64,000 nt of DNA from Siphonodentalium dalli (lineage: Eukaryota > Mollusca > Scaphopoda > Gadilida > Siphonodentaliidae). Below, one piece after another: positions 1 through 11,701 of the stretch. Made by a program: the position numbers and the translations under genes. Within the stretch, counting starts at the first letter, position 1; each line of letters starts with the position of its first letter. The notes beneath the pieces were generated by a model that was not told the DNA's origin, did not search any database, and saw nothing but the letters and a program-made list of their open reading frames with translations. The DNA is taken from contig CP136063.1 of assembly GCA_032622095.1 (NCBI GenBank), positions 213,607,982-213,671,981 of the forward strand, in the 5' to 3' direction.

Positions 1-440
1 CCCCTCTCCCTTTCAGTGCACCCCTGACTCGAATGAGGCCACATTTGACAGATTTAAGCCACACAATTAGACTTCTCATACCATGGGAATGATTTTGTAT
101 AAGTGTGGTGGCAATCGGTGGCTAAACACATTCTTATCAAATTTAGTGCCCACCACCCCCCCCCCCCAATCTCATCCAAACGACAACAATTTGGCGTTGT
201 TAATCGCACAATTAGATTCCTTGTATCATGAAGAGGAATATATATCAATTTGGTGGAAATCGGCGCTAAAATTAGATTTATCAATTTTGGTGCCCCTCTC
301 CCCTTCCGTGCATCCCTGACTCGAACGACGCCACTTTTGACATATTTAAACCGCACCATTAGATTCTTCATATCATGGGGATAATTATATGTATGTTTCG
401 GCAATCGGCGACAACAAAAATCTGCCCCTCCCTCTTTTCT
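1..440. repeat. Diverged tandem repeat of about 146 bp, cut by the window edge
   Basis: Three successive blocks share the same order of words: a CCCCTCTCC-type start, a CACAATTAGA/CACCATTAGA word, a TATCATG word, a GGCAATCGG/GGAAATCGG word and a TTTGGTGCC word. The recurrence is near positions 60, 206 and 351. The units are clearly diverged, so the array is old. The open frames through it on both strands follow the repeat and show no recognisable protein. The left end lies outside the window. Confidence 0.7.
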
Positions 441-563
441 GCCCCTGACAACAACGGCGTCACTTTCGAAAATTCTAACCCCCACCATTATCTGTGTCGT
501 AAAAAGTTACCCCTAGTAGACCCCTTTGGTATCATCTAGATGATCCCCTGTGAATTTCTATAG

Positions 564-586
564 AACACAGACAGACAGACAGACAT
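564..586. repeat. (ACAG)n microsatellite
   Basis: Five consecutive ACAG/CAGA units follow the sequence GGTATCATCTAGATGATCCC. Short ACAG runs of this kind often sit near the 3' end of non-LTR retrotransposons, but no reverse transcriptase is visible next to it. Confidence 0.8.
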
Positions 587-762
587 TCGGAAATATAGAT
601 ATGCCATATTATATACCATTTGGAATACATGTAGGATGCTCTCTAACAATGTATTATCAACTTATCCGGTGCAATAAACTGTGAACATGTTGTCTGTGTT
701 GATTTGCCGATGTGTTCTTGTGCTTAAGTTTCGTCTGGGTTTGTTGCGCAAAGTGTATTATT

Positions 763-817
763 CAATGGAGGGGGAATAACTCTATATTTTACAGATAGAG
801 TTGTTCCCCTTCCATTG
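763..817. repeat. Hairpin of about 55 bp
   Basis: CAATGGAGGGGGAATAACTC at 763 is answered by an imperfect reverse complement ending CCCCTTCCATTG at 817, around a loop near 790. A related single arm (CTTCCCCTTCCATTG) occurs near 26040, so the arm belongs to a dispersed family. The rest of the stretch from 590 to 1440 shows no gene or recognisable element. Confidence 0.7.
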
Positions 818-1441
818 TAAACACATTTTTAGGTTGAACTCGGTTGCATTCTGGGAGCCATAACGGGGGATCTTTTTATGATTTCAGCTGTTTTCTATTA
901 ATCTATGGCATCTTCTGAGACACGGACGTTTCAAATGGTGATAAATTATATAATATTTTAATCATATTTTATGACATAGATTGTTATTAAAACCGTATAC
1001 AAAGGCACTATAAACAAGAAATTCAATTAATTGAGGAAAAACACCCACTGTCCTGAGTGGTATTAATAAACTATTGGAGGGTCATCGGAATGACAGTATA
1101 AAAGTCAATTCAACTATAGAATGAGTATATTTACCCCAGAAGTATAGTATAATGATAGTAACATAGTATGAATGTTATACCATTCACAAAACAGTGTGAG
1201 CTGAACGTTTGTTTATATAGAGCACGTAAATCGTGAGCGATAAGCAATTTTACACCTTGGCGATTTTTTAAGAGAGTGATTCGCGGTGATCCATTCAACA
1301 CCGAAATCTTGAGAGGCGAGGATTAGCAAATGATAAGAACCTTTATGTTTTAAACAACTTGGTGGCATTTCTAACCAACGTTCAGTTAGTGGGGGGTTTC
1401 ATCGGTGTTGAGTGTGTTGCTTATTGCATAGTATTTCCGTA

Positions 1442-1575
1442 ATGATTGTTTACATAACACACAGTACTAGTACTAACATCACAGTAACATGACAATAACA
1501 TGCAATATTTATGATTGTAATAAGAACAGAATTTGTCAATAAATTGATAATATTTCTGTTTATGGCAGTTCTAAC
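1442..1575 (+). repeat. Decayed partial copy of dispersed family A
   Basis: TTTACATAACA, then GACAATAACAT, then AAGAACAGAATTTGTC, then TTTCTGTTTATGGCAGTT occur in the same order and orientation as in the better copies at 5145, 11346 and 46390. The paired AACGCTCTTTAT words are not present here. It abuts a small hairpin (CGCAATATCC...GGAAATATTGCG, about 1575-1602). Confidence 0.5.
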
Positions 1576-1739
1576 GCAATATCCTTATTGGAAATATTGC
1601 GTTTTAGTCACATTACAGTACACGTACATAAACTCCTTACAATTCAAGTGGTGTAATCCATCTCCATGGTACAATAGTTGGAAAAAATATTGGATAATTC
1701 TACTATTTGCAGCAGGGTGATCTTATGAGGGAGATATTA

Positions 1740-1980
1740 ACTGCGCTTAAATGCAATAAGGATGTCATTGCGCTTTAGCGTAATAAGGAATGTATCATTG
1801 CGCTTAAATGCAATAAGAATATGCCTTATTAATATTGCACATGAATATCTTATTGTGTTTAAGCGCAATAAGGTATCACTAATTGCGCTTAAGCACAATA
1901 ACTTAAGGAATATTCTTATTGCGCTTAAGCTCAATGAGAAATATTTTTATTTCGCTGAAGAAGTTAAGTTAAGCACAATT
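1740..1980. repeat. Array of self-complementary ATTGCGCTTAAGCGCAATAAG units
   Basis: About seven variants of a roughly 21-bp word occur at irregular spacing near 1743, 1768, 1796, 1855, 1880, 1916 and 1965. Each is itself nearly palindromic (TTGCGCTTAAGCGCAA core). Because the unit is self-complementary, both strands carry similar open frames; these are by-products of the repeat and not genes. Confidence 0.75.
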
Positions 1981-2084
1981 AGAGATTTATATTCAAAATA
2001 CATGTTTTTGGAGCATAATTAGCCGGACCATTTTGGACGCCATCATGGAATTTAATTTGTTTGTTTAATTTTCACTCATATTTA

Positions 2085-2305
2085 TTAGTTATGTGAATGG
2101 AGTTATCATTAAACCTCACATCCTTATTTCGGTTATGTAGATGGAGTTATCATTAAACCTCACATCCTTATATTGGTTATGTAGATGGAGTTAACATTAG
2201 ACCTCACATCTTTATGGTTATGTGGATGGATTTATCATTAAACCTCACATCCATATATTGGTTAGGTTATGTAGATGGAGTTATCATTAAACCTCACATC
2301 AGTGT
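2085..2305. repeat. Minisatellite of about 44 bp, five copies
   Basis: Five units contain GGTTATGTAGATGGAG followed by TTATCATTAAACCTCACATC. The third unit has TAACATTAGACC and the fourth a shortened spacer. An open frame of 112 aa runs from here to 2552 on the plus strand, but its first third is this repeat and the rest (2310-2552) resembles nothing I know. Confidence 0.85.
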
Positions 2306-3169
2306 GTTGGGGTTTTTGGAACTTGACTTGGGACCTTTGAACGCAGTTCACCTCACAAATGCGAGTACACCTGATACACAAATTTCTTATGTGGCTGTGT
2401 TTTCACCAGAGTTTTTCTCGGATAAGGTGATTTTGAAGCCTGATTACATTTCGAAATGTTGTCAGTTTTGTATCGTCTGCAGCGGAACTCGGCATGTTGA
2501 AGCAAAAGTTACAAGGCATTGTATGATTTCGGCATTATTGAACAGAAGATAAATACAGAATACAAATTAGTATCAAATAGAACCGATATAAATTTGTAGA
2601 GCGATAACGACCAAAGTTGACATATAATGCATCTCAACTCTACTGTTGCAACAAGGCTACTAGTATAACATGGGGGGTCAGAATCTTAGTTATCTCTATA
2701 TAGTGCCAGAATAGTCAGTTATGAACCTCTATAGTGGTACAATGCAAATTAGAATCAAATGATAAAAATATGTATGTAACACAACTATACCGATGAAAAG
2801 AAAAATAATAATTTGGGCCGGGATTAGATGTTGGGTTGGTGATATGGAGGAAAAGTGGGTTCATACCGTTGAACTGACAAAAATTAGTTGAGCGATAGCG
2901 ACCAATGTTGCCATGTAATGATGTAATGCATCGCGACTGTACTGTAGCGGCAATGATATAAAATTGGGGGGGGGTCTGAAATTATCTCTATCTCTATAAA
3001 TGGCACCAGAATTATATAGAAAGCAATAGCAATCGATATACGTATACGATATAGTAATAGCATATATATACATGTAAGTATCAAATGATAAAATATGTAC
3101 GTAATGCGACTATACCATGAAAAAAGTAAATACATTGGGCCTGGATTAGAGGTTGGTGGGTTATTATAA

Positions 3170-3309
3170 GTTACAGGGCGAGTTGTTGCCGGATACGGTG
3201 TCATATGAGGCGAAGTGAGATTAATATCGGGCGAGGCGCTAGCCGAGCCCGATATTAATCTCGCTGAGCCTCATATGTCACCGTAGCCGGCAACAACGAG
3301 CCCTGTAAC
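3170..3309. mobile_element. Foldback (palindromic MITE-like) element, 140 bp
   Basis: GTTACAGGGCGAGTTGTTGCC at the left is the reverse complement of the right end, with one missing base. The inner arms carry TCATATGAGGC and GATTAATATCGGGC. The hinge is a short CG-rich stretch, GAGGCGCTAGCC. The whole element is essentially one hairpin and has no coding capacity. Its CG-rich loop with long AT/CG arms resembles the palindromes at 21457, 28818, 30594 and 46887. Confidence 0.8.
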
Positions 3310-3713
3310 GATTTTATCATGTCACCCACATATAATGTTTTCCGTGTGAGATTTTGAATTACTTATACGAAGTTCATTACCTGCTAGTAAGTAAATTTGT
3401 TGTCTATGGCTATTAACTTATGTAACGTCACAGTGACGCGTCATGGGCGTTGAACGTCAACGCATTGTGTCAATGGCTAATCACCAGAAGCAGGACAACA
3501 AACTTGAGTTTGATAGTTAATTTATGAATGTTTAGAATTTCTCAAATATATCACATGCAGGTTTTGGTATATGGTGCTATGTGTTTAAATAAACATAACT
3601 TGATTTCCGACATATATCCCTTTTCTTGGCGCCAAAATACACCGAAAATATACCCGAGGCGGCAGAGTTCCATGAAAAACAAAATGGCGGACATCGACCC
3701 CATATGGGAACCT

Positions 3714-3748
3714 AGCCCGTCCCATATGGATTCCATATGGGACGGGCT
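3714..3748. repeat. Perfect 35-bp hairpin
   Basis: AGCCCGTCCCATATGGA is followed by its reverse complement TCCATATGGGACGGGCT around a single central T. A related CCCATATGGG word also precedes it at about 3700. The surrounding sequence 3310-3850 shows no gene. Confidence 0.8.
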
Positions 3749-4289
3749 ACAAAGATGACGACCCCATGTCTCCTGATATGCTTCTACCAACGGAGCGTCC
3801 TCATTGGTCGATCCAACAAGGTGACATGATAAATGTGGATATGGGGTTCAAACCGATGAACCGATATAAATTAGTAGAGCAATAAAGACCAATGTTGACA
3901 CAAAATTCAAAGCGACTCCACTGTCGCGGGAAACTATAAAATGGGGGGGGGGGGTCTGAAATTATCTCCATTTCTATAGATGGTGCCATAATTGAAAGGA
4001 ATAGCAAATGATGTAAGTATATAGTGATATACCATAGAAATTAGTATCACATGATAACATATACACATAATGGCTAATGCGACTACACTGATGAAAAAAT
4101 AAATTGGGGGCGGGGGGGGTCTGCAGACTACTAGCATATGGGGGAAATATGGGTTGGTACCGATAGACTGAAATAAATTTGTCGAGTGATAATGACCAAT
4201 GTTGACGTATACGCGACTATATTGTCGCACAATTTGCCAAAAAGGCGAAAGATTAAGGAATATTACGAGACATGCATGTCATCACTGCA

Positions 4290-4490
4290 TGAAAAGCGAG
4301 ATTTATAAAATATAAATGTTGCATAAATTTAGGACCCTGAATTTATGCATGCATTTATACATACTAAATTCGCATTTATACAAAAATATAAATCTCGCAT
4401 TTATATTTTTAAATCTCGCATAAATGTTGCATAAATTTAGGACCCTGAATTTATGCATGCATTTATGCATATTAAATTCGCCTTTCTTGG
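4290..4490. repeat. Direct and inverted repeats built from ATTTATGCAT and AAATCTCGC words
   Basis: TTGCATAAATTTAGGACCCT plus the following GAATTTATGCATGCATTTAT occurs twice, near 4318 and 4425. GCGAGATTTATA and its complement TATAAATCTCGC flank the copies. The layout is direct duplication of a segment that already contains inverted words, as in decayed foldback elements. From 4490 to 5140 I see no gene or repeat. Confidence 0.65.
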
Positions 4491-5144
4491 AACAGTGCCG
4501 GGGTCAGTAGAGCTATTATGTCGCCAGTGAACATTTATAGCAATGTGGTAAACATTTGGTGTCATTTTAACACTATTGAGTCAAATTACATTCTGACAAC
4601 GTTTACCCACAAAAGGCCCATGCAGAAGATATTTTGCATCAGGTATCCTGACAAAACGCCATACATATAATGTACCGCTCTCATAATGCAGGCATTCAGT
4701 TATACCAAATCAGGTATCATACTAAATAAATCGAGAATTTTAATGTTGGCCCGGCGATGTACATATACCGAATAACTTATAGATGTCGTGCATTCATTTT
4801 GCTTATTACTGTAACTGGCCGCCGGTTTCATTCTGAGCCAATAATTTAATTATTACCATATGTCGACAGCAAGCATACATTGCGAGAACTCTATCAGATA
4901 ACAGAAGCCAGCGTCGGAGATATCGTCCTTTTCCTCTCAACACTGATACAGTGCAGACGTGTTTCATGAGGCATGAGGCAAGTATTTATATGGATTTGTT
5001 TTCGCATGTTCTGCATCGTCTGCAATGGGGGTATATTTGCTTGGGTTAGAACATGATCTCCACATCGTTTTTAAATTCCTTTTATAATTATAAATTTTAC
5101 CAAGGGTAAGTTAAAGGCACGTGAGGCCTTAGTTGTCGAAAATA

Positions 5145-5615
5145 TTCATATATGTTCCAATCACCGTAAACAGAAAAACATTAAAACGCATACAGTTTCG
5201 TTCATATATACCATGACCATCGCGTAAACAGCATGTTATCATAACGATTTACTATATTTTACCTAAGGAAGAGCCTGATTGTGTTACAGAAGACAGCACG
5301 ATGCTGCTGGCTAATCACTCACAAATGGTATAAACGCTCTTTATTCGTTCCATATCAGGAATTCACAAACAAAGAACGCTCTTTATGTTTACCATCATAA
5401 TATAAACAAACACCAGAAAAGTTACTTTTTATGCTTTTGTTTACATAACAATGGTCAAATATATGACAATAACATACTGTTTATGCGATATTTCGTATTT
5501 GTATACGGACAAAGTCTGTCTACATTTTGTTGTTCTTTCTGTTTGTGGCGGTTTTTGCCGGGTGGAAATATTTTCACATGATACCCACCGCCAAGGCCAA
5601 CCGTACCTTTAACAT
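5145..5615 (+). repeat. Dispersed family A, near-complete copy
   Basis: This copy matches, in order, those at 11346, 46390 and (inverted) 49215-49745. Shared words are ACCATGACCATCGCGTAAAC, AGAGCCTG, GTGTTACAGAAG, TAAACGCTCTTTATT, GAACGCTCTTTATGTTTACC, TTTACATAACAATGG, GACAATAACATACTG, AAGTCTGTCTA and TTCTGTTTGTGGCGGTTTTT, ending ACCCACCGCCAAGGCC. Two AACGCTCTTTAT motifs lie about 50 bp apart. It has no coding capacity and no obvious terminal inverted repeats, so its class is unknown. Confidence 0.75.
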
Positions 5616-5819
5616 ATATGTGAATATGAAATAAAGCTATTTCACAATTTATGTTTCAGATTCATTCTTTCATCGATTCGCATCAGTTTAATCGCGTAAA
5701 ATTGCAATTGTGGTCATGTTAGGGTGATACCATCCTTTGCTAGCATCACATATACATCCATTGTACAATATATCCATGATGTAATCCCGTTTTGAAGTTT
5801 TAATCGCGTAAAATAGTGA

Positions 5820-7144
5820 TCATTGAAGGGTGATCCTGCAATTCAGCATCAATTTGCATCTGCTGCATGTACATGCGGATTTGGTTTGCACCCAGTCGCT
5901 GAATTTTTGTACCATTTCTGTCCACTCGCGACGTACGTGCACGTTTGCATCAATCTGTTTCTCCGTTTCCGATACCACAGAAATATAGAATGGTGAATCT
6001 GGCGATAGCATGTTTATGAGACGTTTCTCCTTGAATATATAGCAAATATAAATAGGGTTCATTTATTCTGTTGTTGTTGTTTCATGTTACTTTGCTTTCA
6101 AACTCTATTATTAGTAACATGGTCGCACGTTCTTGTTTTTGTGTGGCGTTCTTTCTCAATAAATATGAACTGTTTCCGCTTTCATCGCGTTCAAGTTAAA
6201 CGACAACCCACAACACATGGTACTGGTCTCGGTTGCCTCTCATCCCACAGCGAGTGACAAATGTCAGCTGGAGTGTATTTAGCAATGACCTCAGAGCGCA
6301 TGAGCCCAATATATTCTTCTGATAAAGCTGATCAGTTTCTGTATGTGATAATCGTTCGGCATTGAGTGGTTTGTTACCCTTCCCAATTGAGTTCAAATAA
6401 TGTTGTTTTATTGGGCCTTGAACAATAGTTAGTATAGCTGAAATTGCTACTCTCATCGGTGTTTTGTGATAAAGGTACCCAGGTTCTGAAAATAATGATA
6501 AAGTTACCCATGTTGGTAAACATCGAGATAAAGGTACCCAGGTTCATCTGCGGTCGATGATGTACTTTTGTGTTACACTGCAGGACAACATATCAATGGT
6601 CAGTTGATACACTTCATCGGGACTACATCCTTTCATTTAGAGCAGTTCAAACAATTTAAATATGAAAGCAACTGCTTAGAGTCAAACGAATTCCCAACAA
6701 AGACATTTAAATCTCGTTTAGTTTGAGATGCAATGAACCTGGGGATCTTCATCACGATTTTTCCAAATCTGGGTACCTTTATCACAAAAACTGGCGAGAG
6801 TGACACATTCAGCGTTAGTACAACGAGCTTTTCTCTTATATCTACTAATGCTGGAGTAGAGCGCAATTAGTGTGATGGGTTCCTATTCTTCACGACCTCG
6901 CCGTGTACACAGACACAAGGAAGTGCCATATGTACTCACAGAGATTTCCAGGCTCGAGTACCGCAAATTCTAATGTAAAATTATATTTGACCTTCAAGAA
7001 CTTCTGGAATAATCGAAAATACAACATGTTTTTCTTTGCTGTGTTCTGATTTTCATTAACGGCCATAGAGTTAGTCAACTGTTCATCATCCATCAATTTG
7101 AATCTCACGTAGAATTCGAAAATTCGAAACATTCTCGGTGGCAC
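5820..7144 (-). pseudogene. Crypton-type tyrosine recombinase remnant, broken
   Basis: Read on the minus strand, three frames in order look like pieces of a Crypton/ZMYM-KCTD1-type (DUF3504) recombinase-fold protein. The piece at 7144-6890 has ENQNTAKKN...FRLFQKFLK, like the N-terminal helical block. The piece around 6740-6633 has TKRDLNVFVGNSFDS. The piece at 6456-6196 has GKGNKPLNAERL, then LGSCALRSLLNT, then GMRGNRDQYH, matching the family pattern G-x-G-x-x-P...LLNT...G-L-R-G. A fourth frame at 6062-5820 may be the decayed C-terminus (WTEMVQKFSDWV, two CxxC-like cysteines). The pieces lie in different frames and are separated by short repeats, so the gene is dead. The family call rests on motif memory and was not searched. 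Confidence 0.55.
6464..6795. repeat. Copies of GATAAAGGTACCCAGGTT, direct and inverted
   Basis: TGTGATAAAGGTACCCAGGT at about 6469 and 6528 are direct copies. A degenerate one (GATAAAGTTACCCATGTT) lies between them. An inverted copy (AAATCTGGGTACCTTTATCA) lies near 6762-6787. They split the Crypton remnant, so a small inverted-repeat element probably inserted into it. Confidence 0.55.
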
Positions 7145-8770
7145 CCGTAGTCACCGAATACCATAATATATGTCCGCTTCCAAAATTTGACTCGCGACTC
7201 CCGAGTTTGGGATAAAACAGTCCGTCAATGCTTGGAGTAGGATAACCTCTGGGAGTAGGATAACATCGTAGCTTCCGGGAGTGGGAATACGATTTTTATT
7301 TTGGCAGAACAAGTTACTGAAAATATAATAAATAACTGTATCCTATATATACAATATCAACAACTGGACTTCAAATTCCCTTCATATGACGTTAATAGAA
7401 ACTATGCACAACTCGTTTTACTGACAACAAATATGATTATCACATTACTATAAACAGTTTAAGGGACACATAATCGTCGCAAAAATGTGTTGAAATATAG
7501 CTCAATAATCCGAAACGCGCAATATTTAGGTTTTGTAGCTGTACTTCAAGGTGAATGCAACTGAATGTTGCCACTTCGCAAGTTGACTTCGTTCCTGTGA
7601 CAGCAATGGCCACAGTAATGTTTTAATTTCATTTGGACACGCCTGAGTAAATTGGTGGACACATGTATGTATATCTGTTTTCGAGATTGTTGTCTACGTT
7701 CGTGGCTTTTTGCATGCCAGCTTGGTGTAGTAGTGTGCTAAATTTAGCACGATACTTTACAAGTATAGTGGTGTGCTAAATTTAGCAAAACAACAGCAAA
7801 ATATAGAACACAGCTGTCGACAATCATAAGGACTCATTTCTTGGTCAAATGAAATATATGTATATTTAAGTATGCAAACAGATTATGCTAATGATTGTGG
7901 GTTGTGGGAGAGGATTGGCAACCCTAACAAATCTTCCCGGGTATCATCACAATGACCCAAACTCAAAACTCCTTATGCCCATGACGGTACGCTAATGAAC
8001 TCGATTAATGGATCATATCCAGCGTATGGTAATTATCCAATTGCACTGATGAATGATTGTTGGCCAGCGATTAATGGATCTCCAGCGAAAGAACAACATT
8101 TGTATCGTGTGAGTTGATGCTAGATAACGATCTGATAGATTACACTCAGATAACGTTTGGGAATTCTGGGGCGTTTGTTAGTACGACCCATTGGTCTAAT
8201 TATATGTCCATCTATAATGCAATATTCGCCATATTTGGGAGGGTGTGTGATTGATTCAGAAGTTAAGGCAATCGGGGTGTCTGGACATCGGATGTGAACG
8301 TTCGTTTGAGGTTGGTGGGTCCTCCAGTTTGCCAAATACAAAAAGACATACATTTCTGCAATGTGGTATCGCCCCCGGAGTCATTATCGATTAGAGTGAC
8401 ATTCACATGGAATTCACATATGTATATAACATTTATAAATTGTATGCTACGTGTAAAGAATCGGACTTTGTAACATCGACATAGTCCTGCCACGTATGTA
8501 ATGGGTCTAAGGGGAGTAATACAAAACTTGCTCGCGACTCGCGAGTTTTGGATAAACAGGATAAACCTGTATATTACCCTAGTCAATCCTATATAAAGAC
8601 TTTAGAGACTGAGATCAGTGAAATGTTGCTAACAGCTAGATCAGTCTGCATAAGGACTGGTGTCCAATGTTGTGCCACGATCTCGTAGACTTCGCGATGG
8701 CGACTATCACAATCCGCTAGAGGAATACCGTGTTCGTAACGTAACTTTTACAAGTATAACCTTCATCTAC
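7145..8770. other. No gene recognised; two copies of a GTGTGCTAAATTTAGCAC hairpin
   Basis: Two copies of the palindromic word GTGTGCTAAATTTAGCA lie at about 7733 and 7771. Near 8120-8400 on the minus strand, two overlapping frames carry protein-like stretches (THPPKYGEYCIIDGHI in one, VNVTLIDNDSGGDTT in the other). This could be a frameshifted exon relic, but I recognise no family. Nothing else is supported here. Confidence 0.4.
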
Positions 8771-8772
8771 AT

Positions 8773-9225
8773 ATTTGAATTTTGAGACAATGCAAATTTT
8801 TGAAATTGGGTGGGATACGAACCCCGGCCCGACGGCGAGCGCGCCTTGCGACTCAAAGTCCGACGTCAATACCACACGGCCACCGAAGCAACCCCAAAAA
8901 AAGGAAGCTCGAATGGCCGCTGTATTCCGACGTCGCACTTAGGACACTATATTCACATTTTTAAGGTCTCTTTATATATATGGATATATGAGGTTCGGCA
9001 CAGCGGCAATGTTATATATTTTATGCCTCCGAAACATGGCTGTGAATATAGTGTCCTAAGTGCGACGTCGGAATACAGTGGCCATTCGAGTTCCCTTTTT
9101 TTGGGGTTGCTTCGGTGGCCGTGTGGTATTGACGTCGGACTTTGAGTCGCAAGGCGCGCTCGCCGTCGGGCCGGGGTTCGTATCCCACCCAATTTCAAAA
9201 ATTTGCATTGTCTCAAAATTCAAAT
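8773..9225. mobile_element. Inverted pair of a tRNA-like (SINE-head) segment
   Basis: About 185 bp at 8773-8958 is repeated in reverse complement at 9040-9225 around an 80-bp spacer. Each arm contains a segment that, read outward (plus strand in the right arm, about 9105-9190), resembles a class II tRNA: an A-box-like GGTGGCCGTGTGGTATTGAC, a GC-rich variable-arm region, and a B-box-like GGGGTTCGTATCCC. The anticodon stem does not pair properly, so this is tRNA-derived and not a functional tRNA gene. A second inverted pair (8986-9032 against about 9290-9345, GAGGTTCGGCACAGCGGC) overlaps the spacer. The whole forms a nested foldback structure. Confidence 0.65.
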
Positions 9226-9349
9226 TTGCCGCTCAAAATAGGCGCCTGGTGTGTTGTATAGTCCCAAGCATGTTCTAAGAGCAATGCTCGCCATGTTTCG
9301 GAGGCATAAAATATATAACATTGCCGCTGTGCCGAACCTCATATATTCA

Positions 9350-11340
9350 TCTACATATATTGGAACAACTTATCTCCAGGTTATACGAAGGTATATTGAA
9401 TCGTCAAATTGGTATTATTTTGTTTTCGTAAAAAGTTGTCTCATGATACACATAATTATGTAGAACGACAATTGCATTCAAGTAAGCATTTTGTTCATGA
9501 GTCGCACAATTCATGCAAGCGAGTTACAAACATTGATGACATCTGAGTACGAACATTAGTGTTCCTATATTATATTTCGATAATCGCCAACAGTATTTCG
9601 CGTATGCTTCCGATCAACTTGTTATGATTTTGTTATGATTTTGACGTCAGAATAATCCGTATTTTATCAACTGTTAGCGACAATATTACATCTAATTATT
9701 CGCTTGTTGCCGCAATATATATCAGCCATGCAATAGCCATTGTTAATGTGCCAATTTGAATATCTGTCAACCGGTAATTGTTGTGTAAAATTACAATTTT
9801 CGATACTACGTGACAGATATTGTACATTTGTGGCAAACGACAATATATTGGGTATGCGTTGTGTTTGATGTTTTGGTGTACTAATGTTCTAAGCCGTAGA
9901 ACGTGTTGCTATACCATTCAATCTGACAGTGTATAACGAAGATCTGAAAGTGTGCGTTGTGAGGGGTAGTACTCCCAATTTAGTGTACGTTATCCCGAAA
10001 ACTCGCACATTATCTGCTTATAAATAACTTGTTTTAGGCAGATAAACTGCTTAGAATCGCGACTCATTTTTAGTCGATACTTTTGCTGAAAATGAGAGCA
10101 TTTTAGTTACATTGTCAACTCATAATGAGGCGATTCTAAGCAGATTGTGTGCGGACAATGTTACACATAAGCCAATTCACGACTTTTCAGGGGTACTCTC
10201 TTTAACCAGTGTAAGTTTTGTGTGAGCCCTGTGTGTATTGGGCCGTGTCATTATGTATCTCGTTATACAGATGTGAGACATAATTATGTATATATACATA
10301 TGTTTTAGACTTCATTGTTTCATGAGTTGGGCTAATATCGAGTAGAAACTTATTTCTGATGCGAATTATAAACAATATACAAGATCAATGTTTTACATGT
10401 GTATGGTGCGAAAATGATGTAACACATCGCTCAAGGTCTTCCATGCGGAATGGGACGCAGTCCATTAGATCATTTCGCCAATTCCTCATGCTGCTTTGTT
10501 CTGTGAAGTGGATTTCCTCAAAACTATATGTCTATGTTGCACTTTATCGACTCATCACGGATAGATATTTTTCAATCTTTTATTGCAAAAACAATCATAA
10601 TGAGAAAAGTGATCAATAAAAAGGTAAAATGTAGTTATAAATATAGACAAGAAGTTCCTCGAATTCTCACACACATCTCTCAATGCACACTCTTCCCTTG
10701 CTAACTAATTTCACTCACTCTCATAAGCCTACAGAATAAATATAAACTTGTGAGAATATTTATATAAATGATATTTTTTTGCAAAAGTATTCTTTTTTGT
10801 CGAGGTTTCTGGTGTACTATGATATCTGACGACTGCTGATTCCGCGAATCGTGCTGTTCTTTCGCCTTCTGTAAGCTCTGATTTTATTGAGCGCTAAATT
10901 TGCAAAGAGGTCTGATATCAGGAAGATTCACACCCCGATTTGTCTATTTTAAATTAATTGGCAGTTTTTCGTTGTCCACTGGGGAGGGACCTGGGTACAC
11001 CAAGCGGACCATGGTTCGGCCCGGTGTTAGAACAATTTGAAATCTGAACACGAAAATTGCATCTAGACTGCATGGCCTAAAGCTTCAAATTGTTGGATAT
11101 ATCTTTCTAAATTGACCCCCAGGAACATTTACAACTGATTACAGTCCAATATTTTGACAAAAAAGTAGCAAAATATGCAAATGTTGGTATAAAAACAACA
11201 ATTCTCCACTAACAATTTGTTGGAAAATAAAACTATGAGAACAGTTTCAACCTGTTGCCAATCGTTGCTGTGAAAGTTCCAATTAATGTAGTGTGAAATG
11301 TCCTGCCCACACCACTGTCGCCACGTATCAGCAGCCACGT
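9350..11340. other. No gene recognised; one inverted repeat at 10047-10146
   Basis: CTGCTTAGAATCGC at 10047-10060 is answered by GCGATTCTAAGCAG at about 10130-10143, forming a roughly 100-bp foldback next to GACTCATTTT words. The rest is AT-rich with many stops in all frames and no recognisable repeat. Confidence 0.5.
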
Positions 11341-11345
11341 GCACG

Positions 11346-11701
11346 TGTTACAGAATTTGTGCTTCTGTTTACATAAAGCAGCTCAATTCTATTGGTTAAT
11401 CACACACAAATTATATAAACGCTCTTTATTATTTCCATATCAGGAAAACAGTAACAAATGACGCTCTTTATGTTTACCATATCCGGATCTAAACAAAAGC
11501 CAGGTTCTGTAACGTGTTTTGCTTCTGTTTGCATAACAAAGGAAAAACATTTGACAATAACATACTGTTTATGCCATATTTCTGATTGGTATAAGAACAA
11601 GTTTGTCTATATTTTACTATTCTTTCTGTTTATGGCGGTTTTTGACGGAGGTGAATATTTTAACAGCATACCCACCGCCAACACCGCCCGTCATTTTAAA
11701 T
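11346..11701 (+). repeat. Dispersed family A, second copy
   Basis: Starts at GTGTTACAGAA and runs through TATAAACGCTCTTTATTATT, ACGCTCTTTATGTTTACC, GACAATAACATACTGTTTAT, TTCTGTTTATGGCGGTTTTT and ACCCACCGCCAAC. It is closest to the 46390 copy, sharing TTCTATTGGTTAATCACACA and the ATATCCGGATCTAAACAAAA stretch. The 83-aa plus-strand frame across it is a by-product of the repeat. Confidence 0.75.

Larger units (their letters stand above)
2580..4240. repeat. Satellite-like tandem array of about 290-300 bp units, interrupted
   Basis: Units begin near 2580, 2871, 3857 and 4163 with GAACYGAYATAAATTWGTAG-like sequence, and contain GCGACC/GACCAATGTTGACA, a G-run followed by TCTGAAATTATCTC, and ATGATAAAATATGTA. 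The second and third units are separated by about 690 bp that includes a perfect-looking foldback element (3170-3309). The simplest reading is that the array was interrupted by later insertions. Confidence 0.7.

Noticed and set aside
54-488. 144-aa minus-strand frame
   Set aside because: Lies in a diverged tandem repeat with no domain; the frame follows repeat structure.
9105-9190. Functional class II tRNA gene
   Set aside because: The anticodon stem cannot pair properly and the same sequence is present inverted as part of a foldback.
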